From: Rugalucina vietnamica
Lineage: Eukaryota; Mollusca; Bivalvia; Lucinida; Lucinidae
Assembly (NCBI GenBank): GCA_964017185.1
Contig: OZ024874.1
Coordinates: 37,176,721 to 37,240,720 of the forward strand
DNA: 64,000 nt
Reading direction: 5' to 3'
Shown here one piece after another: positions 47,481 to 59,654 of this stretch. The notes under the pieces were generated by a model. It was not told where the DNA came from and searched no databases. It worked only from the letters and a program-made list of their open reading frames with translations. A program made the position numbers and the translations under genes. Positions within the stretch are counted from its first letter, which is position 1, and each line of letters starts with the position of its first letter.

Positions 47481-48967
47481 GCTCAGTTATACCACAGACT
47501 TGCATTACAAAGCATGTCTTTAGTAACCCAAAGTATTTGTTGCGTTTCTTTATTCCTTAAGTATATTATCTTCAAATATTGTTTGTACCCTCAGTCACTT
47601 CTTTCATATCAGTCAAGAAATGCACTTTAGGTGGCAAAATTCTGCTGTTTCATGCATAATGTTCGAAAGAAAGGACATTTCAAAAGTAGGGCGGTCAAAC
47701 TGCCTTAACGTAAGTGCATACGCATTAAATCCAAGTTAGCTTATAGGTAGCCAGCTATAGATACATGTACACACAAAAGCTTATGTATGTTTCTTAGTGT
47801 CTGATAATGGTACTTGGCAGATATTTTGCAACTATTTGAATGTACATGACTTGGTACAATTGGGCATTTGGTTTGTCGCATATTGTGCAGCAAACGTATT
47901 AAAATCAGTTGACCTTGACTAATAAAGAAGTTCTGGTGAAAACATTTATGAATAGGGATTTTCAGTACAAAATTTTCATGGGGACCTCCGACTGCTCCGG
48001 GCACATTTACATGGGATGACACGTGGGAAACCTTTTTCGTAAGAGCCCGGTGCCTGCTGTCCCTGGTGAGCCAGTTCTTCCGACGGCTTTCAGCTTCAAC
48101 GCTGGTTAATACGTCTTTGTGTCGGGTAGATGTTTCTATAGATATGACATATGGCACTGCTATGAAATATCATTTTATTTTTATTTTTTATACTTATAGT
48201 GCCAATTTCACTTTAATGTATCATAAAGTATATTGTATATACGCGTCATAATATATCTCATTTTTTACGAATTTGTTTTACATATGTGATTCAATTCTAT
48301 CACAGTAGTCAGGCTGGATATCAAATATGTCCATGCTGTTTTAATGTTTAATTTATATTCTATATGTACATTTGATATGTGACACTTTAATAAAACATGA
48401 CTTACATGTAGTTACTTACTGGAAGAAAGGTAAATATCATTATTTTATCATGGTTGCTCAAAATCATTATTGGCTTGCGGCGCACACGCGCCGCATGTAG
48501 ATTGAAATTATATTTCCTGTTTAGACTGCATTTGTTTTCGGGTTACTAGTCATGCGTTTGAAGATAATTTACTGTCAACCGTTCTAGATGGAGGTTTTTT
48601 GGGTTGGTATGAAAGCTTCATCCGAGCCGAGCTGCCAAACCCGAAAGCTCTGCCGAGCTAGCTGGATATTTTGAATTCGTATTTTTGTCAAAGTTAAGAT
48701 TTGGATTTTACAAAAGACGTTTTTCGGTAATTCCTAAAATACATTAAATAGAAGCGTCAGCAGTAGAATTTTTATTAAATTTCTGGAAAATTATGCGTTT
48801 ATTTTCATTTTCATCTACGTCAGGGGTATGAATTTTTCGCTTCGATATGTTTGGCTTTTATACAGTCCAGTTTATGTTGGTCGGGTATGTAAGCCCGTGC
48901 CGAGCCGATCTGTCGAGCTTTTAGGTTTTTTAACAACAATTACTTGAAATAGGTTTCTTACAAAATA
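47481..48967. other. No gene recognised
   Basis: A 138-codon minus-strand frame (47741-48157) and others have no recognisable motif. GCCGAGC blocks recur near 48620-48660 and 48895-48920. Confidence 0.5.
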
Positions 48968-49231
48968 CATCAGAAAAAGATGTCAATGAAACCCCACTTT
49001 TATATAGCAAAAACTGGGGTTTACAGGGGTATACCTATTTTACTTATTTTTGTTCCAAAACATGGATTGTGGGTACTCGTTAGAACCGCTTTGGCGAGGC
49101 GGTGCTAACGTGTACGCACAATCAATGTTTTGAGCAACAACTTAAAATTATCATTTTTTTCCAATGGAATTTTCAGTTTTTACACATGTAATACTGAAAA
49201 ACATTCTCTGTATTGGCGTGTTTTCGTAATG
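48968..49231. mobile_element. Hairpin MITE, copy C
   Basis: It begins CATCAGAAAAAGATG and ends CGTGTTTTCGTAATG, i.e. reversed relative to copy B. The hairpin core ATTGTGGGTACTCGTTAG to GTGTACGCACAAT (49076-49122) has the same GCGAGGCGGT loop. The TATATAGCAAAAACTGGGGT block is near the left end. Confidence 0.85.
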
Positions 49232-50075
49232 GTCCGTAATGATAAACTGACAGATTTCTTATGAAATTTTAAATTGTAATTATTTATCGGATGGATTTGT
49301 CGGGAAACTTTAAATTGTATTATTTATTCGATTGTTTTTTGTACAATCTAAGACTTGTTTATTTGCAAAAATATATTGAAATTGATAGAAATTCTCATTT
49401 TTCATACCAAAAAAAGAGAAATAATGTCGTCAAAGTTACTGTTTACATTAAACATGATGACGATATTTTCACCATCCATAGAACTTAATCTATTTATCAC
49501 TTGGGATAATGGAGTTTACGTATTTTAAGTGTATATGGTCGCTTTTGTTAAAAACACTGCTCATTCTTGGCTTGTATTGTATCGTTTTGTGTGTAGGAAC
49601 CCCAGCCAATATATGGCTCACCCCAAATTTTGCCACAAGGTAGATGGGCAATTGTCAAGTCTGGAAACTACACATCCCCGTGCCCAAGATATGGCAAACA
49701 ATCCCCAAAAACTCAGACTTTGGGGGTTTAATTTATATTTCCAACCATAACATGGTCACGGCATGTGGTTGTGCCAGATTGACTACCGGAGTCTGTGCAT
49801 AGGTGTGGAAGAAGAACCCGAGTGCCGATAGAAAGAATTGCAGCAAGCTTGCTCTGTTTACAGACGAACCGAATCAGACTAAAGTCCCCATCTGCATGAG
49901 GCGTCCAAGACTAGTGGTCTGCTGACATGGGCCGGAACCCATGTCAAACAAAATGCCTTGACTTGCCGGTGGGTCACACTGCTTCATCGAAAAAGAAAAA
50001 GCCTGGCATGTACTTCCTCTCAACAGCCTACGTCATCAAGCGGAAAGCCCTCACTCAGCATCTCTCAGTAAACTT
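49232..50075. other. No gene recognised
   Basis: Short frames only, without motif. It is higher in GC between 49750 and 50050, but I cannot name a product. Confidence 0.5.
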
Positions 50076-50303
50076 TTCTTACCAATGTTTAATGTATTTG
50101 GTCCCATTTAGATAATTCTAGTCTTTGTATCGACTACCATGTTGAAACTTGCAAAATTTCAGTTATTCGTTTTGGCTCCATATTGCCAAATCTCAAGGGT
50201 CACTGACGGGACTTTAATAGTCGAAACCGCGGTATGGCCCACCCCCATCCTCATTAATGTGTTCGCTGCTCTTAAAGGATCTCAGTTTTAATTTTTATTT
50301 GCT
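50076..50303. repeat. Direct duplication, copy 1
   Basis: ~228 bp starting TTTCTTACCAATG that recur at 50452-50679 with about five differences (roughly 98% identity). Period 376 bp. Confidence 0.92.
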
Positions 50304-50451
50304 ATTACTGCAGCTGGTGTTGTGCCGTGTGGCGGCCCTAAAAAGTCTCCCCGTACATCATCCATAGTGCAGGTTATATTTTTCTTTCGGTCCTTTGAGA
50401 TCAGCGAGGATATTCTGAGAAACCAGAAATTTATTATCGGTTAAGATTCAT

Positions 50452-50679
50452 TTTCTTACCAATGTTTAATGTATTTGGTCCTATTTAGATAATTCTAGTC
50501 TTTGTATCGACTACCATGTTGAAACTTGCAAAATTTCAGTTATTCGTTTTGGCTCCATATTGCCAAATCTCAAGGGTCACTGACGAGACTTTAATAGTCG
50601 AAACCGCGGTATGGCCCATCCCCATTCTCATTAATGTGTTCGCTGCTCTTAAAGGATCTCAGCTTTAATTTTTATTCAG
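50452..50679. repeat. Direct duplication, copy 2
   Basis: Near-identical to 50076-50303, same orientation. The ~148-bp interval between the copies is unique in the window. Confidence 0.92.
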
Positions 50680-50957
50680 TATTGTGGGCCACAGGTCGAA
50701 AAAATATATTCTTCTTTTCATTTGTTTAAAACTGGCAAATCTTTCCTTTTAAAAGGAAACTTTATTAAATGACACAAATGACTTATCTGAGATGAAATCT
50801 TCATGATCAAGTAAATATTTTCAGAAAATATCAATTTCAATATCATTGCCGATGAAAATTCCTTATTGGCCATGAAAATTTTATCTGCTGACCGATTTTC
50901 ATTTTTTTTTGCAGGTCCTATTAGGACAAACTAATATAGAGATTTTGATATCGTCTA

Positions 50958-50958
<1 letters not shown>
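50680..50958. other. No feature recognised
   Basis: AT-rich lead-in to the CA microsatellite. Confidence 0.5.

Positions 50959-51007
<49 letters not shown>
50959..51007. repeat. (CA)n microsatellite
   Basis: About 24 CA units followed by an A-rich stretch with CAAAAAA blocks to ~51050. Confidence 0.95.
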
Positions 51008-51008
<1 letters not shown>

Positions 51009-51299
51009 TATGCGAAAAAAAAAACACACAAAAAAAACAAAAAAACAAAAAACATGATCAGGGGCAAGATATTTAACTAGAAAGGAGAAATCAAATTTAG
51101 ATGCAGCGACTTGCAGAAATCATGTTGATGGAAGTTTCCGTATAATTTATTTTATTTTTATACATACCGTACAGGTCACATGAAATAAAGACTTTGAAAT
51201 CGAATTTTCACAAGGGTTTGTTTGCCAATAAAGGAATATAATTAATGAAGAAAGATGTAGGCTGGCTTTGTATTGTAAGCCTGTGGTGTGACTGGTCTT

Positions 51300-53120
51300 A
51301 TTCATGAAAGCAGTATCTGAATGTCAGATTTACAACAGGTGAAGCCACGCATGTCGGTTACATACGCATAACATCACTGACCCAGAGTAACATACACTGG
51401 AGACATGATCAATCAAAGTCAAATTTGTACCAGAACGAATTTTAATGTTTACAAAACTGCAAAAGAAAGTGATTACGGATATAACCATTGACCCGTTGGT
51501 AGCATTAAGTTATGATTTTGGGCTTTTAACGTCACCGACGTTATTAACAAATTCTAACACACCGCGCCTATATAGCCAATGATTTGAAAACGTGTTATAT
51601 TGATTGCACAACAATTTCACACTTTGTAAGCGCGGGAGCTATGACGTCAATTTCAAATGCAAATGTGACGCCAGTTACGGCGACAGACGGACGTAACGTC
51701 ATTTTTGCTCAAAAGACGTGACAAATACATGTAGACGTTAGTGAAACAGTCTAATTTTTGGCGGGACTTCTTTAATGCAATGGCGTCGAAATAGTAGCAA
51801 CGGAAGGCTTCATATGTATTTATGTCCATGATTGTGTGTTAGAATGGAAATAGATCAGCTCTAGTGCGTGAATTGTTGAGTAATAAGTCACTGTTTGTCG
51901 GTCAGTTGTAAGCAGATAAATCACTCGCGCTACGCGCTCGTGATTTGATCTGCTTTACAACTACAAACAGTGAATTATTACTCAACAATTCACTGCTTGA
52001 GCTGATATATTACTTAAACAACGCCAGATGCGCCATTTCTACGGTACATATGACGTCATTGTTGCTTGAAAACCATGTGTGGTCTCTCGGTTCGCTGAAT
52101 ACCGTATAAGCAAAAATGTCCACATCGAATAATCTAAATGAAGTTAATTGCTGATCACTTATTTTAGTGCACTCTTTTATTCCGTTAACCCGCTTTAAGG
52201 ATTTATCAATATTGACATGAGTGGGTGGGGTATGTAAAACAGAAATCCACTGTTTTCTTGAATCTGTTAATCAAATGATGATGTGTATTTATTGCAAATA
52301 GACACCACTGATACTAGGAATGAGTCAATATAGTTATTATTTTAAAATTTTAAATAGCTTGGTGTAAAATTAGAAATGTAACTGGTTTTGTGGGACCCAT
52401 TTTCTGGAAAATGGAATGCATTTGAATAAAAATTACGCAAAGCCTAAATGTCTAGGATACATAATCTGACAAATCAAAAGTTATTTTGGGGTCATGGAAA
52501 TGTATTTCTCTGGAAAAAGTTAGTGTAAACATGTTTTTCTGGAAAATTCTGAAAGTGGGTAACTTGGGGCGGATCGTGTGCGCTTACATGCTGAAAGATG
52601 ACATACCTTTTGTTTCAGGTTCTTATATGATTGAAGTCAATGACTACATCGAAAAATCTGTCTTATTGTTTTCAGAAAGCTAAGAAAAATGGGTCCGACG
52701 ATTTCAACCCGGAAGTAACTGAAAAATGACTCACTTGCTCTGAGTTGGCCACTCATTCCACAATCATGTATACACAAATCCATGTATTTGCAACATATTC
52801 AATAGTCCCATGATAAAGCATGCTAAAGAATGTAGTATTGTTGACAAAATAAACAATGCTTTTTATACGGGTAAATCTTCAATTATGTATATACAGTATA
52901 TAAGTCCTTAACGCAACACGGGATGGCAACAAAATATGCAATGACGCCAATCTTGATTGCACTTTATCAGGTCGACGTCAGATTACCAAGCATACCTAAT
53001 ATTGGGCATCTTCAGCTTCACACCAACGTTTACGTCACAATCTGCTCTTTTCATGTAGTTGACATTACCACGTTTTGACATTAGTTTTGTCAATATAATA
53101 ACGTTTTCTCATTTCACCAC
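51300..53120 (-). repeat. Old ACGT-rich repeat, right copy (inverted)
   Basis: Inverted relative of 46440-47480. It is longer because of two insertions: a hairpin element at 51851-52008 and ~700 bp of unmatched sequence at about 52200-52905. The unmatched part has no recognised gene. Confidence 0.8.
51851..52008. mobile_element. Hairpin element with ~75-bp stem
   Basis: ATCAGCTCTAGTGCGTGAAT through TCACTCGCG folds onto GCGCTCGTGATTT through CACTGCTTGAGCTGAT, with a 4-base loop. It is absent from the corresponding point of the sister repeat at 46440, so it is an insertion. Non-coding. Confidence 0.85.
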
Positions 53121-53134
53121 ACGCCTTAATTTAA

Positions 53135-53869
53135 GGGGATGCCAATTGTTAAAGTCTAATACTTGTATAATTTTACCTGTATAAAGAAAAATGACAATTT
53201 TTCCAAGGAGACTGGATATTCTTGAAACATTCTTGTATGAGTCATTCAAACATCGAATACAGATTATTTTATGCCCAAAAACTCAGCTCTAGAGGGCTCA
53301 GCAGCACGCTTATCAGCATTGGTCAAGTTACTTCCTGGTTTGATTCCGTTGTCATCTGTCTGGCATGCTGGATAAGTTTTACTAAAAGCTACCACCATAA
53401 ACATGATCTCCAAAAGCCAGACTACAATCTGTGAAAGTTTGTCCACTCGGAGATGATTTCTTCTCGGGGAAAACATGGTATTTATCATATATGCTGAAAA
53501 CCTTATACAGCAGATACAGTAAATAGTATGATTTCTCCCAAAATATTGACTTTTTGTTCAAAATACTTTCACAGATTGTAGTCAAGACATTGGAGATCAT
53601 GTTTACGGTGAAAGCTTTTAGTAAAATTTATCCGGCATGCCAGACGGATGACAATGGAATCAAACCAGGAAGTGACTTGAACAATGCTGATAAGCGTGCT
53701 GCTGAGCCCTCTAGAGCTGAGGTTTGGGGCATAAAAGAATATGTATTCGATGTTTGAATGACTCATACAAGAATGTGTCAAGAATGCCCAGTCTCCTTAG
53801 AAAAATTTTCATTTTTCTTTATACAGGTAAAAATTATACAATTATTAGTTTTTGACAATTGGCATCCCC
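53135..53869. mobile_element. TTAA-flanked foldback element
   Basis: TTAA at 53131-53134 and 53870-53873 flank ends GGGGATGCCAATTGT and its complement. The inverted arms are ~305 bp each (to ~53440 and from ~53565), around 85-90% identical by eye, with a ~125-bp loop. TTAA targets are used by piggyBac and Kolobok elements. Mirrored open frames in both arms are by-products of the palindrome; no transposase is present. Confidence 0.88.
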
Positions 53870-53873
53870 TTAA

Positions 53874-54228
53874 GCAGTCTGCAAGATCCATACGGTTGCA
53901 CGTGCTGGTCCTTGTATATGTAAAACTTAGATCAAGACCCCCAGATATGAACAGCCCCTTCACCAGACTGACAGCGATCTGTTATGACATTGAGAGAAGC
54001 AACTGTATAACGCTTATTGTGCGTCGATAGGTTTTTCCACCTGAGCTGAAATAGATAGCTTTAGAGAATGAACTAGTATATCTTTTTTCCAAATGTATTA
54101 CATTAATGATGTAATTATTTCCTTTTTTATAATTTATTCTTTTGATCACAGCATCTTTCAAATAATACATACATATATAGTAACAATGTATCTAATGTTT
54201 ACTCGTTACTTGTCACTTTTATGTGACT
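53874..54228. other. No feature recognised
   Basis: Short unique-looking interval between two foldback elements. Confidence 0.5.
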
Positions 54229-54230
54229 TA

Positions 54231-55139
54231 CGAGGGTGGGTCAGAAAGTTCTGTCATAGGTGTTATAACTTTGTGAATAGACATGGTGGGTTGTTGTATT
54301 ATACCTTGATTGAAAGGGCTACGTTTCTCCTTTATAATGATGCCAAAAGAATGCACGAAAGAAATAAATGCTTCGAAATAGACGCCTTCAAAGACACCTG
54401 GGGTAAAACCAATGACACTTTTTCTTGAATGTGTGAATATTATTTAAAGAAAAATGACTTCGAAAAAAATAATCTATGCAATATATTTTTCAAACATAGA
54501 TAAATATATCCTGCAAAAATCAAAATTATTCAATTGAATTTAATTGAGTTATTGCAAAATAAAATATTGAAATTGGCTTGTTGTACATATATAAAATTAC
54601 AGGTTAAATTCAAAGGGCATTTATTCACATCTTCACGTAGAACAGGGACCTAAAATGCATTTAACGATTTCACTGTTTCATCTTAGTGTGCCCTGTAGTA
54701 AACTCATACAAATGCAGGCAAATATAATGGTTCAGCGAGGCCAGAAATGCTATAGGGGTACTTATTTTAATGACGTCATGTATATCGCTTTATTATAAAG
54801 TCAGCATAGCATCGATAACGATAATTTTTGTCACATTGCTTTTCTAAATATGCTATAATTTATCACTGTAAAATTAGAGAAAATTTGATCGGTATTTATG
54901 AAGATATCACCCATGAAACGCACACCATAATATTCATAAATTCTAGAAAACGTGCCATTGGGTTTACCCTAGGTGTCTTTGAAGGCGTCTATTTCGAAGT
55001 ATTTATTTCTTTCGGGCATTATTTTGGCATCATTATAAAGATGAAATATAGTCCTTTCAATCAAGGTATAATACAACAATCTATCATGTCTATAAACAAA
55101 GTTATAACACCTATGACAGAACTTTCTGACCCACCCTCG
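54231..55139. mobile_element. TA-flanked mariner-like foldback element
   Basis: The ends CGAGGGTGGGTCAGAAAGTT and its complement lie against TA at 54229-54230 and 55140-55141. The inverted arms reach ~220 bp (to ~54450 and from ~54915). The end sequence resembles that of the element at 4000 (CGAGGG...AAAGTTC), so both may use related Tc1/mariner transposases. The loop encodes nothing recognisable. Confidence 0.85.
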
Positions 55140-55439
55140 TACTTCTAATCAATTATTGTTAGTCATATAAATATTAGCAAACATGCTTTGAAAACTGACC
55201 AAAGAAACTATACGTCTGTGCTATTCGGTATAGTATTCCATACCTTTACAAACTAGTTAGAGCCCCAGCCATCAGAAAATTGGTGATAGGTGGTCGGAGA
55301 GTAGCACAAATTTCATTCATACCCTCTTCTAGAGGAACCCATTGGAAACTTGAAAACCAACGTTTGGTCAATTTTAAGTCTTGCAAAAGTGTTGAAATTA
55401 TGGGATGTATACTGCTACACATGACATTCTATAATGTGA

Positions 55440-58190
55440 TTCTCGAAAATGAGGGTGTACATACAAAATTAGTCATATCTCTGCTGTTACTTATCCTACA
55501 TCACTGAACCTGGTCTCATTTAAAAGCTTAGACATAGCCCTTTTATCCTATGATAAGTAATGCAAGTCATCTAATCTGTATATTCGTGAATTTTAATGAA
55601 AACATTAAAATGACAGAAAAAAAAATCCATAAATAAACTAATTTGAGGCCCAAACTATCTCTGTGACACTTTGTTAATGAGCCAGTAATATCATATGGCA
55701 AGTGTATTGATGTCAAGGGCCTAAATTAAAAAAAAACATCCTTTGGATATTCATGAATTTTAATGAAAATGTCAAAAGGAAAAACAAGTGAAAAACAATA
55801 TCCATGCAAGGTTTTGGATAGGTTATAAGATCTATCTTGCATCCCTGGGACCATACTATAATTGGTCTGGTAGTGATGCATTGACCTAGCAATTTAACCT
55901 TGATACCTAATATTCAAATCATTGGATATGCTTATTCATGAAAATTAAAAAATACCCCATAAGAAATCGGAAACAAATCATGGATAATAGGGGGTGTATG
56001 TACCAAATCACTTGTTCCAGAGCTGTTAATAAACCCAGGATACTAGAAAAGGTATCAAATAACTGTTATGGCAATGTACTTTGATCCTAAAGTATGATAT
56101 AGGAATAATCTTATTTTCAATTTCATGAATTTTAATGAAAACTTTAAAAAATGGAGAGAAAAAGAGGAAAGATTAAACGGGTAAACCTACAAAATTACTT
56201 GTATCTCGACAATCAAAAGCCCTAAAGTGCTGAAAATGGCATCAAATTGTTGCTAGAGCAATATTATACCATCGTGTACTACAATATATAAGTCATTTGA
56301 TTTTTAGTTTTAAGAATATTAGCAAAACCTTCAGAATTTAGAGAAAAATATACGGAAAATAATGAGGTATACATAGAAAGACGCATATATCTTGGCTACT
56401 GATAGACTTAGATAGCTATAATTGGTTGCTAGGACTATGTTATATAACCATGCTTTCTTATATATAAATAATAAGCTAGTTTTGTTGTAGGGCTGTCAAT
56501 GAGATCTTTATAAATAAGACAAAAAGCAACGAAAGGTGAAGGGGTACACAAACAAAATCGTGTATATCTTGACTGCCAAGAGCTGTAGAGAAATTAAAAT
56601 GGCATCAATTTATTGGTAGGACACTGTTTTATTACCATGTGTTTAGATAGATAAAGCATGCTTGCTGGCAATCAAGATTTAATAAATTTTGTTGGAGCAG
56701 AATCTTCATTTATCTGTCATTTCCACAATTTTTCCACAATTTTTCAAACTTTTGTGTAACATTTAGAAAATGCAATAATATATGCTTAAGCTATCAGACC
56801 ACATGGCAATAGTGCATTGTCCCAGCATTCTATTGGTACCATTTTCATTTATCTAAGGATATTGGCAGCTGAGATACAAGCGATTTGGTTGGTGTACCCC
56901 CTCGTTTTTCGTTGATTTTTCTCTTATTCATAAAGAACCTATTAATATCCATACAACAAAAATAGCTGATTATTTATTTACCAGATTACGTGGTTATAGA
57001 ACAATTTCCTAGCAATCATTTGACACCAATTATAGCTCTCTAGGTCTATCAGTAGCCAAGATAAATGTGATTTTCTATGTATATTGCCCTAACTTTTCCG
57101 TAATTTTCCTCTAAATTCTAAAGGTTTTGTTAATATTCATAAAGCAAAAAATCAAATGACTCGTATATTGTAGTAGAGGACGGCATAGTTTTGCCCTAGC
57201 AACCATTTGATGCCATTTTCAGCATGTTAGGGATTTTGGTTGCCGATATTTAAGTCATTTTGTATGTTTACCAGTTTCATTTTTCCTTTTTTTCATTCCT
57301 GTTTCTATAGTTTTCATTATAATTCATGAAATTGAAAATCAGATCAGTATTATATCAAACTTAAGGAACATAGTATATTGCCATAGCATTCAGTTGATAC
57401 TTTTTACAGCATCCTGAGTTTGTTTCCAGCTCTGGTAACAAATGGTACAAGTGACTTTGTATGTCGTTCACTATTATTTTTACAGATTTCTTATGTATTT
57501 TATTAATTTTCATAAATAAGCAAACGCAACCATTTGAATAATAGGTATTAAGGTTAAATTGTTTGGTCCATGCATCACTATCTAATCAGACCAATTATAG
57601 TATTCTAGAGCATGCTATTGTTGGTATATGTATATCTTAAGTACCCTATTCATTAGAATCACACTAGGGATAGGAGTGGAAACTATGTGATTTTACATAA
57701 TGTAAATGCGTTCATTGTTGAGGACAATATTTTATGGCATTTAGGTGATACCTCTGATTACACTGGCAGCCATGAGAATTGGTCCCAGTGATGCAAGAGA
57801 TCTTATAACCCATCCAAAACCTTGCAATGGCTACAGTTTTTTCCCTTGTTTTTCCTCGATTTTTTTACTTTTTCATTAATATTCATGAATATGCAAATGA
57901 GATCATTTTTATTTAGGCCCATGACATCTATACATTTGTTATATGATATTACTGGCTCAATAACAAAGTGTCACATTGATAGTTTGATCCTGAAATTAGT
58001 TTTTCAATGGTTTCTTAATGTTTCTTCTGTCATTTAAATGTTTTCATTAAAATTCATGAATATGCAAATTAGATAACTTGCATTACGTACCATAGGTTGA
58101 AAGCGCTATGTCTTAAGCTTTAAAATGAGACCAGGTTCAGTGGTCTAGGATGAGTAACAGTGGGAATATGACCAAACTTGTATGTACACC
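55440..58190. repeat. 2.75-kb palindrome of ~180-bp monomers
   Basis: The left half carries about seven diverged monomers with landmarks ATGGCATCAAATTGTTG (near 56057, 56236, 56418 and 56600, spacing ~180 bp), GTACATACAAAATYACTTGT and CATGAATTTTAATGAAAA. The right half, from ~56750, carries the same monomers inverted (for example GTTTTCATTAAAATTCATGA near 58040). Weak similarity may extend to ~55260 and ~58365. The centre is near 56720. No coding frame. Confidence 0.85.
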
Positions 58191-58365
58191 CCCATGTGCA
58201 AAAATCATGTTAATGATTGCCATGGAAACCATGCATTTTTTCATAGAACAAAAGAGTTTATCTTTGACAACAAAAATGATTTGCATTTCTAGGGTCTCAA
58301 TGAATGATTTGGCACCCTTGAAAGATTCTCCTGGGAGGGGATGTGCAAGGTAGACCAAATTAGCC

Positions 58366-58745
58366 CCCGGGGTACCCAGAAGTAAATGTCCTTAATGTCG
58401 CGGATCAAACAAGCTAGGGTACTTCATTTTCACCCGGAATAAAAGTACTTTTGCAAGACCGAAAAAAATTAAAACATTGGTTTTCATTCTTCCTAAAGAC
58501 AGTACTAAACAACTATACCAAGGAAATTTGTGCTAAACAGGTGGCCAACAAAAGTGATTTTTTGATGGCTTTTCTCAGTCTGGGGCTTTAGCTAAACGGA
58601 GCTGAACTACGCATTTCTTTACACTATTTCTTTAAGATTTCTTCAATTTATAATTGTTCAAGACTTATGAGATAAATGGTCAGTGAACACTCGTGATTCG
58701 TTATTTAATTTACTAGTAATTTGCGTCCATAAATAATATCATATC
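58366..58745. other. No feature recognised
   Basis: AT-rich gap between the palindromic array and the LINE fragment. Confidence 0.5.
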
Positions 58746-58748
58746 ATA

Positions 58749-59471
58749 TTGAAAATCGAGGCGGCGCGCATTGTTACTGGTTTAACTAGATCTGTATCAC
58801 TTGAACGACTATATAATGAATGTGGGTGGGATTCGTTGGCATTAAGAAGAAGAAACCAAAAGTTAAAATTTATGTATAAAGTTTCACATAGTATGGCACC
58901 ATCATACATAAATGAACTTATACCGCCTACTGTAGGCAATTCTACGCCATATAATTTACGCAATAGAGCCAATATTTCTACTTTTTTCCAACGGACAACA
59001 ATATTTAGCGAATCTTGCATTCCTTCATCTATAAATGCATGGAATAATATACAGGTGCACTATCGAGATAGCCAATCATATGACTCATTTTGTTATCGAA
59101 TAAAAAAGGATTTTTGCTCAAACATTAAAGTACCTGCTTACTACATTTATGGAAAGAGAAGGCTGGCTGTATTACACTGTAGATTGCGAAATTCCTGCAG
59201 TAATCTCAATAATGATCTTTGTCGAAATCACCTCCGGGATAGCCCACTTTGTGACTGTTTAGATGAAATTAAAGATGCAGAGCATTACCTTTTTAGATGC
59301 AGGCGATTCACAATACCAAGACTCTCACTTTTTCAAAAAACACGGCATCTCCATCCATTAAATACACATTTACTATTGAATGGAAATTCTAATCTGTCAT
59401 ATGATGATAATGTCATCCTTTTTGAAGCGGTGCAAAAGTTCATTAAAGATACAGCAAGATTTAATACATAA
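58749..59471 (+). CDS. C-terminal part of a LINE (non-LTR) reverse-transcriptase ORF, 5'-truncated
   Basis: The 240-codon frame begins within EAARIVTGL and contains ERLYNECGWDSLALRRR, MYKVSHSMAPSYI and YNLRNR. These are landmarks of the region downstream of the reverse-transcriptase catalytic core in jockey/CR1-type LINE ORF2 proteins. A zinc-knuckle-like motif C168-x-C170-x8-H179-x4-C184 follows, as is usual near LINE C-termini. The catalytic YxDD core, endonuclease and ORF1 are absent, so the copy was truncated at integration and is not functional. The listed start is only the first in-frame near-cognate codon. The frame is uninterrupted, suggesting a fairly young insertion. Confidence 0.8.
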   Translation: MKIEAARIVTGLTRSVSLERLYNECGWDSLALRRRNQKLKFMYKVSHSMAPSYINELIPPTVGNSTPYNLRNRANISTFFQRTTIFSESCIPSSINAWNNIQVHYRDSQSYDSFCYRIKKDFCSNIKVPAYYIYGKRRLAVLHCRLRNSCSNLNNDLCRNHLRDSPLCDCLDEIKDAEHYLFRCRRFTIPRLSLFQKTRHLHPLNTHLLLNGNSNLSYDDNVILFEAVQKFIKDTARFNT

Positions 59472-59607
59472 TTTTATTCATTGTAAAAACATGCTCGCAA
59501 TGTTATAATATCTATCATTTCTTTTTCAGGTTGAACGTATTCCATCCTGTTGTGAGTCTGGACCACCGGGGCTTTGAGGAGGCAGAGAGAGAGCAAATCA
59601 CTTGAAT

Positions 59608-59654
<47 letters not shown>

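Noticed and set aside
53222-53781. Pairs of 67-74-codon frames with similar sequences on both strands
   Set aside because: They are the same sequence read from the two arms of the TTAA foldback element and have no protein motif.
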